64,000 nt of DNA, taken from positions 372,001-436,000 of the forward strand of contig CP071493.1 of assembly GCA_017354895.1 (NCBI GenBank). The letters are read 5' to 3'. Below the pieces are notes generated by a model. That model was not told the origin of the DNA and ran no database searches. It saw nothing but the letters and a program-made list of their open reading frames with translations. The position numbers were made by a program, and so were the translations under genes. Below, one piece after another: positions 54,433 to 64,000 of the stretch. The number at the start of each line of letters is the position of its first letter. Position 1 is the stretch's first letter. Origin of the DNA: Podospora comata (taxonomy: Eukaryota; Ascomycota; Sordariomycetes; Sordariales; Podosporaceae).

Positions 54433-55509
54433 TCATGTCCTGCCCGACACCCATAGCCTCCAGACCACCTTTTTCACCATCGACATTTTCCTCTGCGTTG
54501 CCATCATCCTTGGCTTCCATTTGACAAAAGTGCGGCTCTCATCGATCCACTTTTCATAAGCCTGGGCCAATTCGTCCAGGGCCTGCTCTTTAGCGGCCTT
54601 TCTCTCCTCTTCCGACTTCGTCTTCGTCTTCAGTTTCACGCGCCTGTCTATAGACCACCTCCACTCATGGATCTTGATGAACACCTCCTTTCTGAGCTCC
54701 TCGTTGGCGGGATCTATGAAATCAGTCCTACTGTATGACTTTCGGTTCTCGTAGAAGAAATTGCTGAGGCATGTAGGGCAGCTGAACACATGCATGGTGT
54801 GCCCGTGATCATTTTCGGCCTCATCTGTAGTTTGGGCCCAGAACCAAGATTCATCAGTCTCCCATTCCGGGTTGTAAAAGCCGCTGTCGCCGTACTCGTC
54901 GCCGTCATCGTAGTTGCCAATCCACCTTCAGATCGAATCTCTACGACGGCCCGCGGATACAAGTGAGGGAACTCGTAAAGAATAGGCCCTTCGCTGCAAG
55001 TAATCTGTTAACAACTCTCATTTTCCCGATGGGGATTAACAAATAGACTCACCGCCTGGCAAACTTTACCGGCCTCTGCGCATGGAACGCAAGTGTACTG
55101 GACCTCTGCGGTGTCGAGATCATTCGGGCACTCTAGAACAGTCCCTGTCTGGGCCAGGCGATAGACACATTCTAGACAAGGGGCTCTTGTCATTTGACCA
55201 TTAAATTTGATGATGAGGTCGAGTCATTCCTTTGGTGAGAGTAACGCTTTCAGAAAGGCTCACAATGACATCGCCATCTTCCTCGACATCGTCGCTGGGT
55301 CTGCCGGAGTCTTTGCCTTCTTTCTGCATTTGTCAAGAGACATTGAGCATCAACAAAGTTCAACACACCTTTCTTTTGTAATTTGATCTGGGAAAAACAG
55401 GCGGAGAGTCCCTGCGGGCTCGCTTTCTAAGCAGCGACTCTGACTGAAACTCCGCTTTCACCAGGTCACGATTCCTCTGTTTCTGCTTGGTCTGCACTGT
55501 GCGAGCCAT
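54433..55509 (-). pseudogene. Cys-rich hypothetical locus, probably one gene broken by frameshifts
   Basis: Three blocks lie in order on the minus strand. Block 1 (exons 55509-55369 and 55323-55201) encodes MARTVQTKQKQRNRD... and stops after 87 codons. Block 2 (from 55193) has CLECVYRLAQTGTVLECPND and TCVPCAEAGKVCQA, a paired CxxC layout, then a GTGAGT donor. Block 3 has PILYEFPHLYPRAVVEIRSEG, then, in another frame, WIGNYDDGDEYGDSGFYNPE, and ends with FSCPTCLSNFFYENRKS and a basic helical tail. The junctions between blocks 1 and 2 and within block 3 are off by one base, and no intron explains them. The pieces read best as one zinc-binding-like protein with two or three lesions. Sequence error is the alternative. 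Function unknown. Confidence 0.5.
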
Positions 55510-55811
55510 TGAAGACTGTGGTCTTGTTGCTGAAGGGTGTAAGGAGGAACTAGCCAGGTGGTGGCAGAAGTCGACTTGGCAAATTCTACGGAAAACAGCC
55601 AAGAGAGGTTGAGGAATTTGGTGAAAAATAGTTTGAAAAGTCAATTATCAAACTTGGGGTGGTCCCAGAAGCTGCCTGGCTAACAAACAGCTTCACAAAT
55701 GGAAAGAGCGCCCTGTGATTCACGTCATGGACAAATAAAGTAACTACAACACCAGCACAGCCTTGGAGGTAACAGCACACACCACGTTGCTTGAGCGTCT
55801 GCTAGAATAAA

Positions 55812-57862
55812 CTAAAAGATGGAAATCTTCTCTTCCTGTTCATTGTGTGTAATCCAATCTCCCGGGAGAGACCCAACTCCCACTCTCTCGTATATTCTTC
55901 TCCCACCACTGTCCGTGCATCCACCAATTCCAACCACCACGAGGACATGGTGCTCAAGGGCCCTGGCAGGCTTATTGCTCTTCGACTTTCGCCTCCCAAC
56001 AGCCACAACTCTCAATTCCTTGGCGTCATTTATCCCGGTATGTCGCTGCCCAGCATCCCATTTGATCTTCTTCTCAGCAACTTTCAACCCTACCACCAGT
56101 CTTCGACCCTTCCCACTGAGGTTGTTGTCTTGATCTGTGCGCCCGGTATGCCACATGGAACTAGCAGTACTATTCCCTGACCCGCTGGTATCAAGACTCA
56201 TTTCCCAAACCGCAGATCCCCACGGCGACCGAATGTCATCCTCCAGCCAATGAACTCCCTCAAACGGCAAATCCATGAAACCAATCGCACCCGTGTAAGC
56301 CATCCACGACCAGCTAGGTGGCACCCTATACCGTCCCAGTCCTTCCTTGGGGAACTCGATCCTCCGCATACCCCCTGGTTCCTCGCAGGTCCAAAGCAAA
56401 CTCCTCCCAAAAAAAGGGACTCTGTCAAAGATCCCATACCCCCCTCTCGTGTCGAAAGCGGCCACGAGCCTCTGCTCCAAGCCAGCGATGGCAATAGGGC
56501 GGTCGTATGCTCTCGTGAATTGCAGTCGGGAATAGGTCTTGTAAAGGGATTCGTACAGGCGGATCTTGCCCCCTTTGCTCGAGGTCAGGGCTACTTGCGG
56601 GAAGTTGGGGTCGCCGAGAAAAGAGGATTGGTTACTTTTAGACAAGAAAGGTTAGTTAGTGTAACAAAGGAAACAATCAAGAGATCCAATGACGTGCTTT
56701 GTCATCTTTGTAAGTGTTTCACAGCGCACCCCAGCACCGCACTCAAAATATGTCTGTCGTTCGGTGAAATAGATCGTTCGGCGTGCAAGAGCTCTTTCTT
56801 GCAGCACCCAACCACGTTGGTTGAGAGGACCATCGATGACATCTGTCTGGAAGTTGTCAATTGCCTCGCAGACATAGACCATGGCGTTATTGTCTTCGCT
56901 GTCTCCAACGTCGCCCTTGCCACTGTTAGCAGACAGATTGAGGGCAACAGACTTTCTTTGTGGGCGTGAAGACAAGAATCCGCTTGAAGTGCCACTGGCA
57001 CTGCTGGCCGCAATCACACAATAGGCCAAACTGAACACTGTCTCCATCTTCTGAGCTTCAGTCTCAAAGTCACCTTGTGGGCCTTGAACGATACAGAGAG
57101 AGTCAATCCACAAGTACCGGATCCCAAGAGCTCTGGTCACGGAAACTGCGTCCTTGAACGTCTTAGGAAGGCTACTAATAGCTATTCCGGATGTAAGCCT
57201 GGGGCTGACGTTGGTGGCGGTGGTGGAGAAATGGTTGTTATGGCGAGAGTCTCCCCACGGGTGTGATAGTGCGATGTACCGTGTGTCTTCTCCTTTGAGA
57301 CCTAGCGAAGTTGAGGAACACAGTAAAATTGATTGCTGGCTTGCGGAGCTCCCGACATCGAGAAGTTTGGTAGGGAGAGCCAAGCCCTTTTTCGACGGGA
57401 TTGTTTTGAGGTAGCAGTCTGGGTGGTTGAGATCGCAATCGTTCAGCCAGTTGGCAAGCAGGGTGAAGTACGCGTCGCTGTATGTTGACATCAGGGCTGG
57501 CAGTCCGATTTGAATCTCGTCAGCTGCGTGCCTGAAACTGGGCGGCGCTCGCAACGGGTACTTTGCTATCAGCCTGTTAGTCAGTGAACTGAAGGAGTAC
57601 TGCATCTAGCTAGCATTATCCTTGACTTACTCGGAACAAGACAAAGTGACAGAAAAGGATCAGGCATACGATCCAAAAAAAGATGAGAGCCGATTCTTTG
57701 TAATTTTACCAAGTCAGTTTCACCTTTGGGTGTTGTTCCTGACTTGGTGATACAAGCATCGAAAACAAGCATGTGTAGCTCGCAATTACGCGACGTCGTT
57801 TTGATAGTCGCAAAGCTATCTTGGCAAGGCTCCCGGGAAAGCAGATCTCGATTCGTGCACAT
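55812..57862 (-). CDS. HET-domain protein (heterokaryon-incompatibility type)
   Basis: The central exon (57565 to about 56690) carries the HET domain: RYIALSHPWGDSRHNN, then SLPKTFKDAVSVTRALGIRY continuing LWIDSLCIVQ, and later GPLNQRGWVLQERALARRTI, the three conserved blocks of PF06985. It joins the upstream exon (ending 57631) in phase 1 through a GTAAGT donor and acceptor GCTGATAG. The upstream exon has CPMCTNRDLLSREPC; its start is uncertain (first in-frame ATG 57862; the frame is open further up, so another exon is possible). The C-terminal exon (about 56639-55812) has WTCEEPGGMRR and PPSWSWMAYTGAIGF, typical of long HET proteins. The intron joining the last two exons was not pinned down. 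HET proteins trigger cell death on non-self recognition. Confidence 0.8.
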
Positions 57863-58538
57863 TGGGCAAAGTTTCTGGATTGAGTTTGCAGGAAGTGGGT
57901 TTGATGCCAATGACCGGATACAGTGTTGGCGCAAGGCGAATTCATTGTCGACTGGATAGCTCCAAGTTGTAACTAACTGTGATTTGTTAAACCATGTGCT
58001 GAGCCGTGAAGGGAGCAACTCAGGAGGTTGATCTTACCGGCTACATGAAGCTATCAGCGCTCATCTCCTCCATCAGAGGCAGTAGCTGGATAAGCAAAAA
58101 AAAGAAAACTAAAAAGAAAAAAACTTACGATCTGGCACAGTAGACAGGCCGATGGGTCAATTTAAAGCAGAAATCGCTAGCTTTCTTACAGAATCACTCA
58201 CATGCTACAAATAAGTTCACAGTCAGATACCCGAGACGATTTAGAAATCAGTGTCCAAGGAACATACCGTCTACCCGTTCGAGCCGTGATCCTCGAGGTC
58301 AGTGAAATCCATGAATCTGCAGATACAAAGGCGACTCACATACTGATGGTCGTCAGCTCTCGACTCCTCTCAACAGTCTTGGTTCTTTTTGTATCATGGA
58401 CCTACTGTCTAAATGTGTTCAGCGGAGTGAATGATGTGTCAGTTGGTCATCTTCCCAGAGTCATATCGATATTGATACGGTTCACGTACCTCCTAAAGTC
58501 CCATCAGTGGAGTTCTTCATTACAGGACAACCGGGATA
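57863..58538. other. Intergenic, possible 5' exon of the HET gene
   Basis: About 680 nt. The open frame of the HET gene's first exon continues to about 58018 without an ATG, so part of this gap may be coding or leader. No other gene is recognised. Confidence 0.4.
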
Positions 58539-60626
58539 TCATACAAGATTCGGCTGTGTTTTGAGAAGATCATCCCCTAGTCGGCTTTTTGCTGCTGTTC
58601 TCTTGGGCTTCATTACTTGGAGGGGTGCTGGTGGTGCAATGTTTGCTCGGTCTTTCCTAAAGCAAAGGTAATCGCCTCGCTGAGACTCATCATGTATGGC
58701 CTTCCCCCAAATAGCTTCCAACTTTTCCTTCAGCTCGCCAGCATCAGCTCGGCATCTGCTAATCTGGCTAGGCACCATGTTTTCACTAGGTAACTCAACA
58801 ACAAGAAGCCTGTCCCTAACAAGTCGAACGATATCTGCGAGTGCCGAACCACCGGCCCGGTTGCATTCTGGATCATTCAAAATCTCAGCGATCCAATGAC
58901 TCGCAATGTCACTCACTCGGGCAACATTTCGGTCCACTGTGAAGTAAAGGGTGTCTGTGTGCGGGTTCTCGCAAATTTTAAGTTGGGCATAGAAGCTCGC
59001 CAACCCATTGTTCCCGTACAAAATGATGATGACGAATTCGAGAATAACGCAACCGATAGACCAGATATCGAAGCGGCGTGACCTTGGGAGATGTAGATTG
59101 GCGACAGCTTCGGGAGCCTCGTAATGAGATGTCGTGAATTTCTGGTTTGTCATATCCTTTCTTCGAGCGGTGGCAAAGACGTGCTGCTTGGCCAGGCCAA
59201 GGTCGGCAATTTTCAACGTTCCCAGCCAACGGGAATTGTTGGTCTGTGACTGGTTGAACTGTAAAATATTCTCTGGCTTCAGATCGCCATGTCGCCAATG
59301 TTCATCGCTGCTTGCATCGCTCTCCTCGCTGACATAAGATCGGTTAGGGTCTTCGCTTCTAAAAGAAACTTCGTCGTCTGATGGTTCAACGAATCGAACC
59401 TGAATCTCGGGTAAATTTCTCGGGGACTTGAATGTATCAGGGGTTGTGATGGGGCTGTAATCTTTTGTTTCCCCCTCTCGCGGTTTGACCGAATGCGGAA
59501 CAGGTACGGTCAATCTTTCACCAGCTGCCATACCTGCCAGATCTGCTGCCCGTCGGACCACGTTGCCAGTCTTGGTCCTGCTGTTTGTGCCGTGGAGGGT
59601 TGAAAGGGCACCGACTATGCCGAGAATCTCTTCAATGACCGACATGATTCGATCCGGGTCAAGGTCTTTCGGCTCTGGGCCTTGGCTTTCCCAGAGCTCT
59701 CGAAGACTGCCTCCGTCTGCCCACTCAAACATGATGTAGTGCTCCGAACCACATCGCAAGGCGGCTAATGGGCGGATGAGATGTTTATGGTGCAGCTTGT
59801 TTATCTCTTCCAAGGCAGAGGTCTCGTGGTTCCAAGCCGTTTCCACATTGTATCCAGGTTCCGAAGTTAGTGGTTTCAGCTGTTTCAATGCAACCTTGAG
59901 CGGCTCTCCGAAGTATCTGTCGTCTTGGTGATGGGCATGGTGAACTTCTGCCTCGTAGACCGTACTGAAATGGCCAATATGAGGCTTCTGGGCTTTCTTG
60001 GTGATTGGGAGCACACATCCTTCCTTCAGCTCGTATATGAACTTGTCTTTCAGGATAACAGGTGCTGTGAACATTGCTTGGTCCTGAAAGAATCGAAACG
60101 ATATGTGCGCCCAGATTTTGTCATGAAATACGTCCCATGCCTGGTGGTGGGCAACGCGTTGATGGCATGGTAACTTTCCCCCGACGCAGGGTATACGGTC
60201 GACCGGGAGGTGTTCGTCTGTCATGCTGTGTTTCCGGCAGCTCTCCATGATAGCCAACAGGTCATTTGGAGAAGCCTCATTGCCAACCACTAGAATAAGA
60301 AACAGTGTCTTTCCGTGACCGCAAACAAAATCAAACACATCAGTCGAAGCCTTTTCTGGAAGCACCAGCCGAATGGTTGCATAGTTGACCAATTTATCGA
60401 TTTCTGTGACTGGGAGGAATCCCTTGTCGCTAGGAATGACGCTGGGGACAAAAGACTGTACTAGCCTTATTCGGAGACTCCTAAGTTCTTCCTCTGGATT
60501 GGGCCTCACCACAGCGGGTTCCTGGTAAGCTTCAGGGGGAGGTTTTCGACGACGACCAAAGAAGCGCCGCATGGTACCCATGTTACAATAGCAGAAGGAC
60601 AGACGGTGTTTTTGTCGTAAAGACAT
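58539..60626 (-). CDS. Protein kinase with fungal N-terminal domain, member 1 of a divergent pair (695 aa)
   Basis: A single exon. ATG 60626 is the first start; MGTMRRFFGRRRKPP at 60581 is also plausible. Residues about 50-200 form an N-terminal domain (FLPVTEIDKLVNYATIRLVL, LFLILVVGNEASPNDLLAIM, MTDEHLPVDRIPC) that also occurs in the kinase at 61694. The kinase domain starts near 215 with IGHFSTVYEAEV, then the Lys in VALKQLKPL and the Glu in NHETSALEEI. A 90-residue Ser/Pro/Glu insertion splits it before the catalytic loop HGDLKPENIL (HGD for HRD, near residue 445). IADLGLAK (DLG for DFG) and HYEAPEAVANL follow. All key catalytic residues are present, so activity is likely. Function is unknown; the neighbours are a HET gene and the divergent kinase. 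Confidence 0.9.
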   Translation of the reverse strand: MSLRQKHRLSFCYCNMGTMRRFFGRRRKPPPEAYQEPAVVRPNPEEELRSLRIRLVQSFVPSVIPSDKGFLPVTEIDKLVNYATIRLVLPEKASTDVFDFVCGHGKTLFLILVVGNEASPNDLLAIMESCRKHSMTDEHLPVDRIPCVGGKLPCHQRVAHHQAWDVFHDKIWAHISFRFFQDQAMFTAPVILKDKFIYELKEGCVLPITKKAQKPHIGHFSTVYEAEVHHAHHQDDRYFGEPLKVALKQLKPLTSEPGYNVETAWNHETSALEEINKLHHKHLIRPLAALRCGSEHYIMFEWADGGSLRELWESQGPEPKDLDPDRIMSVIEEILGIVGALSTLHGTNSRTKTGNVVRRAADLAGMAAGERLTVPVPHSVKPREGETKDYSPITTPDTFKSPRNLPEIQVRFVEPSDDEVSFRSEDPNRSYVSEESDASSDEHWRHGDLKPENILQFNQSQTNNSRWLGTLKIADLGLAKQHVFATARRKDMTNQKFTTSHYEAPEAVANLHLPRSRRFDIWSIGCVILEFVIIILYGNNGLASFYAQLKICENPHTDTLYFTVDRNVARVSDIASHWIAEILNDPECNRAGGSALADIVRLVRDRLLVVELPSENMVPSQISRCRADAGELKEKLEAIWGKAIHDESQRGDYLCFRKDRANIAPPAPLQVMKPKRTAAKSRLGDDLLKTQPNLV

Positions 60627-61693
60627 CTCAACATCCAGAAAGTTTTGCGGCGCGTGGTCGTTGAAATATAGAGTCCCTCGAGGTGCGGGGTATAACCTCC
60701 TTGGCCATCTTATCTGCTCCTAGGTCAGCAATCGTGACTTGCATATGGCTTGCTTTCTGTGGTTCTAGGGCCGATGAGTGGTTGGGTCTCGGTGATGAGG
60801 GGTTCGGCTTTCCCCCTCTCGTTGGCGCAAGTCCGTATCTGTCCCTGCATCGTGGGCATGCTGTTCGTCAATAATCAGTCAAGCGGGATGAGGAGTCAAA
60901 AGTGCAGTTCTCATGCAGAATAGGTGACCAGTGAGGATGAGGGGAAATGTGATGGATTGTAACAACGCACATTCGATATGGCGCGGTGCAGTTGGTTGAC
61001 GACACCCCGATCTGCCAGCTAGCTGCAATCAGGTGAAAACCTGAGGGAGGGGTCAGCCTTTTGGGTTCCCTCCCGTCCTGATTCCATCATTCCAACCAAA
61101 AAGGATTCCTTATCTCTGAATTCTTGATCGGCCAGAAAGGACGTACCTTATCCCGAGTTTTCATCGCATTCATCCCGTCACGGGGACAAAAAGAGTGTTG
61201 CCTAGCTAGACTAAGTCTCCGATTGCGCTTGGATGCCTTTAGACTTGCCGGATCCTGAAGAAATGTCCCGATTCCTGTCCATGGCTCATCCAGGCTATGC
61301 CCAATGCCGACATGCGACTTGCACTGCCTGTTGGTCCCGGGCCCGGATTCGTGACCAATAGAGGGCCTCTCACACACCACCTCTTCTCTTCACACACCCT
61401 TAGCACTTGTTTTACGACTCCGGCACCCCCCAGGCGTCCTTCAGGCATTTCCAAGGCATCCTCCACACCCTTTGAGCGAATATCGAGTCATCCAATATGG
61501 GCCGCATGGTCCGCCATCATGAAAGGTATGTAGCCTCGTCTTGAGTCTTAAACTGGAAAAGTCCCAGATAAAACTTGCATCAATCAATTCCCTTCGCTTC
61601 TGCACTTTCGTTTACATGCGCTGAATTGCTGCCCCTGGTGCTTTAGCTTGAAGACCCGCCTGTCCGCATTTGCCAAGATCGTCCCAGGGCACC
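60627..61693. other. Shared promoter region of the divergent kinase pair
   Basis: About 1.07 kb. A GTATGT donor near 61525, followed by acceptor-like TTGCCAAG before 61694, suggests a spliced 5' leader for the plus-strand kinase. No other gene is recognised. Confidence 0.45.
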
Positions 61694-63503
61694 ATGTCAG
61701 GGCCTCTTTATAAGTCGCTGAAAGGCAGCCTTATCACGTCAAGCCTTGGCGAAATCCAGTTTCTACCGCGGAGCGTTGTGGAAGCAAAGGTTACCATTGA
61801 GAAAATCACCCCACATCTCAGTTATGTATCACGAATTTACACTCTGGTCTCCGAAGATAGCCTGGCCCGTCAGATTCATCAACAGGCAAGGAGGGTGTTT
61901 GCTATTCTTGTCCTTATCGGCAAGCCATCAGCAATCCAGACCTTATTCACGAAGGACGGCCTTATCGATGATCATCTCCCTCTTGAGGTTGTCAAAAATG
62001 GAGAGCATGATACCATCGTCTCTTCAACCACTCGGAAAACGTTTCCGGCGTTCGACAACTGGGGAGATCCGGCTGCCGTCGACCGCTTTCTCGAGAAGCA
62101 ATACCTTGTTCTGGCACCAGTGTTTCACACAGCTGGCCAGGCCCTGAAGTTGAACCGCAGTCATCCCCTACCTTTCGAGGAATGCACATGGAAGGCGAGT
62201 GGGAGTGACGGCGTATCGGTCTATCATGGCAGACTTCATCCTTCCCACCAGTTGCCTCCTTTCACGGTAAGAAGTTCGTTTTGCGGCCCTGTCGCTTTCC
62301 TGTACTAATTGCAAATGTTTAATGTAGACCAACTCAAACGACAGGATCGCTATCAAAGAAATCCCAGACAAGAAAGCCTTCGACCGAGAAAAGGAGAACC
62401 TCGACAGAATCCAATCCTTACACCACAAGCATCTGATACGTCTTCTCGGAAGCTGCGAGAAAGGTTCCGTAAATTACTTCTTCTTCCCTTGGGCAGATGG
62501 TGGTAATCTGAGGGACCTTTGGCACCTCCAAGGGGATGGCTCAGGCACGAGCTTGTGGACACCCCAGACCATTGCATGGGCTCTCGATCAAATGCTTGGT
62601 CTCGTGGATGCCATCAGAATCCTTCACGACAATAGAATCCGCCATGGGGACATCAAACCCCAGAATATCCTTCACTTTCCTGAAGCCACCCAAGGATCCG
62701 GTAAAATTGGAGGTAGACTTGTCCTTGCGGATGTCGGAGTGTCCAAGTTTCACCACGAGGCGACGGCTCTCAGAAACGAGGCCACAAACACTCGAGATGC
62801 GACCATATCTTACGAAGCCCCTGAGGCTACCTCCGAGTTCAGAAACGGAAAGCCAAGGCCTCGTCGCTATGACATGTGGTCACTGGGCTGCATGTTTTTG
62901 GAGTTTGTGGTCTGGCTTCAATACGAATTCGAGGCCGTCGAGATGTTTCGCAAACAGCGGATGCCGCGACGAGGAGACCCCAGGACAGCTCCTGGAAACT
63001 TCTTCACACAGTCCACCACCGACGATGGCCCGGCGACTATTCATTCCAAAGTGACTGATGCAATCGGGCTTCTGCGAGATGACCCTCGCTGCTGCAGTGA
63101 CGGGGACAGCACTACCGCTGTGGAGGATCTCATCACCTTGATTGAGCGAGATCTTTTGCAGATAGATCCTGAAAAGCGCGCCAAAGCACCTGCACTACAC
63201 AAGAACCTCAACCGGATTGTGCAACGGGCGCACCGGGACCCTCAGTACCTCTGCCGACTTGTCAACCCTTCCCCCGAGATTCCCAGGTTCTTCCAAAGGA
63301 GTAAGCAGAGAGATAGCAAAGGAAGTACTAGAAAGCTCTCTTTGTCATCCTCCTCGTCTGTCAGCAGTTATGCGGGCTCTTCATTTACGCCAACCGACAC
63401 AGGGAGAAGTCGACGGTCATCGGTTTCATCGGTCTCCCATGTTGGACGAATGTCAAAAATGTCTTTAGGTGAGGAGGCCGCGGTGATTGAGGAGGAATCA
63501 TGA
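61694..63503 (+). CDS. Protein kinase with fungal N-terminal domain, member 2 of a divergent pair (582 aa)
   Basis: Exons 61694-62266 and 62328-63503 join in phase 0 (GTAAGA donor, branch TACTAAT, acceptor ATGTAG). The N-terminal domain (about 20-150) matches the partner's in order and spacing: IQFLPRSVVEAKV, VFAILVLIGKPSAIQTLF, LIDDHLPLEVVK. The kinase domain has a weak Gly loop (SGSDGVSVYHG), Lys in IAIKEI, Glu in FDREKENLD, HKHLIRLLGS, hinge FFFPWADGGNLRDLW, catalytic loop HGDIKPQNIL near residue 297, LADVGVSK near 325 in place of DFG, and ISYEAPEA. The C-terminal tail is Ser-rich and basic (KLSLSSSSSVSSYAGSS). Catalytic residues are kept. It is clearly a paralogue of the minus-strand kinase but diverged and lacks its long insertion. 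Confidence 0.9.
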
Positions 63504-64000
63504 TGCAAAAGAAAGGCCAATACGACAAAACTGTCTTTTGGTACTCTGCTGTCTTTCTTCACATTTCTGGGATGGAAAACGGCGCTCGGGTTGGTCACAG
63601 GTTATGAAAAAGGTCTTGGCTATCTTCTTTATTTTTATTACCAATAAAGCTAATTGTAGGCGACTCACCTACCTAGCTGCCTATTTCTTGGGATAGATCT
63701 ACCAATACGTTAAAGCTTCAATTCAGGATGTTGTTCATTTCCTCAATCTTCAGGCTGTGGAGTTTCATCACCTAGCCAACGCCTAACCATTGTTTAGTTT
63801 ACCCCCTACTCACCTTAATTTGTCCCACCGTGCAAGTTATTTTGTCCACAGTTTGACCGCTTACCTGCATCTGCAGCACTAGCACGCACCTGTCACGTGT
63901 TAATCCCAAGCCCCAAATTTTCTCCTCTAGCGATATCGCTTGTCCAGGGCGCTTCGCCAATCACCACTCACCTTGCCACAAGAAAACCCTAGGTACCTCA
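63504..64000. other. Intergenic to the right edge
   Basis: About 500 nt downstream of the kinase. The AT-rich first part is probably its 3' UTR. No gene is recognised. Confidence 0.5.

Noticed and set aside
1-64000. CRISPR array, bacterial operon or prophage
   Set aside because: No regularly spaced identical repeats, no ribosome-binding-site organisation, and introns throughout; the window is eukaryotic.

Overview
This window looks like a chromosome segment of a filamentous ascomycete, most likely a Sordariomycete near Sordariales; the species is not identified. The signs are short spliceosomal introns (about 45-110 nt, GTANGT donors, CTAAC/CTGAC branch sites), a tRNA-Arg with an intron, and fungal families such as HET, Zn2Cys6 regulators, BIM1-like copper proteins, DHA2 transporters and NB-ARC proteins. 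Most exon joins given here were worked out from splice signals and codon phase and have no transcript support.

Layout. 0-2.6 kb: an NB-ARC gene leaving the left edge, head to head with a decayed beta-lactamase-like gene. 3-7.5 kb: a small hydrophilic protein, an aldo-keto reductase and a disordered protein. 9.7-16.2 kb: a divergent protein kinase with a conserved N-terminal region, a BIM1-like copper-binding surface protein and a long disordered protein. 18-26.5 kb: a UstS-type GST and three poorly known genes. 26.5-29.2 kb: gene-poor, with an AT-rich 233-bp inverted-repeat element. 29.2-33.2 kb: a zinc locus, where a small His/Asp-rich surface protein and a ZIP transporter are divergent. 34-42.2 kb: a Zn2Cys6 regulator, a NUDT15-like Nudix hydrolase and a DHA2 transporter. 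42.5-51.9 kb: tRNA-Arg(UCU), a double cNMP-binding/F-box/LRR protein, a TMBIM5/GHITM-like protein and MsrA. 52.5-63.5 kb: an accessory block with a membrane protein, a broken Cys-rich gene, a HET protein and two divergent kinases that share an N-terminal domain.

The strongest signal is the zinc locus. The surface protein and the ectodomain of the ZIP transporter carry seven copies of one module, C-x2-H-x5-C. All three introns found inside these modules cut codon +7 in phase 2, which points to common descent and exon shuffling of one metal-binding cassette. Four near-matches to the Zap1-type zinc-responsive element lie in the shared intergenic region. The second signal is the head-to-head kinase pair beside a HET gene.
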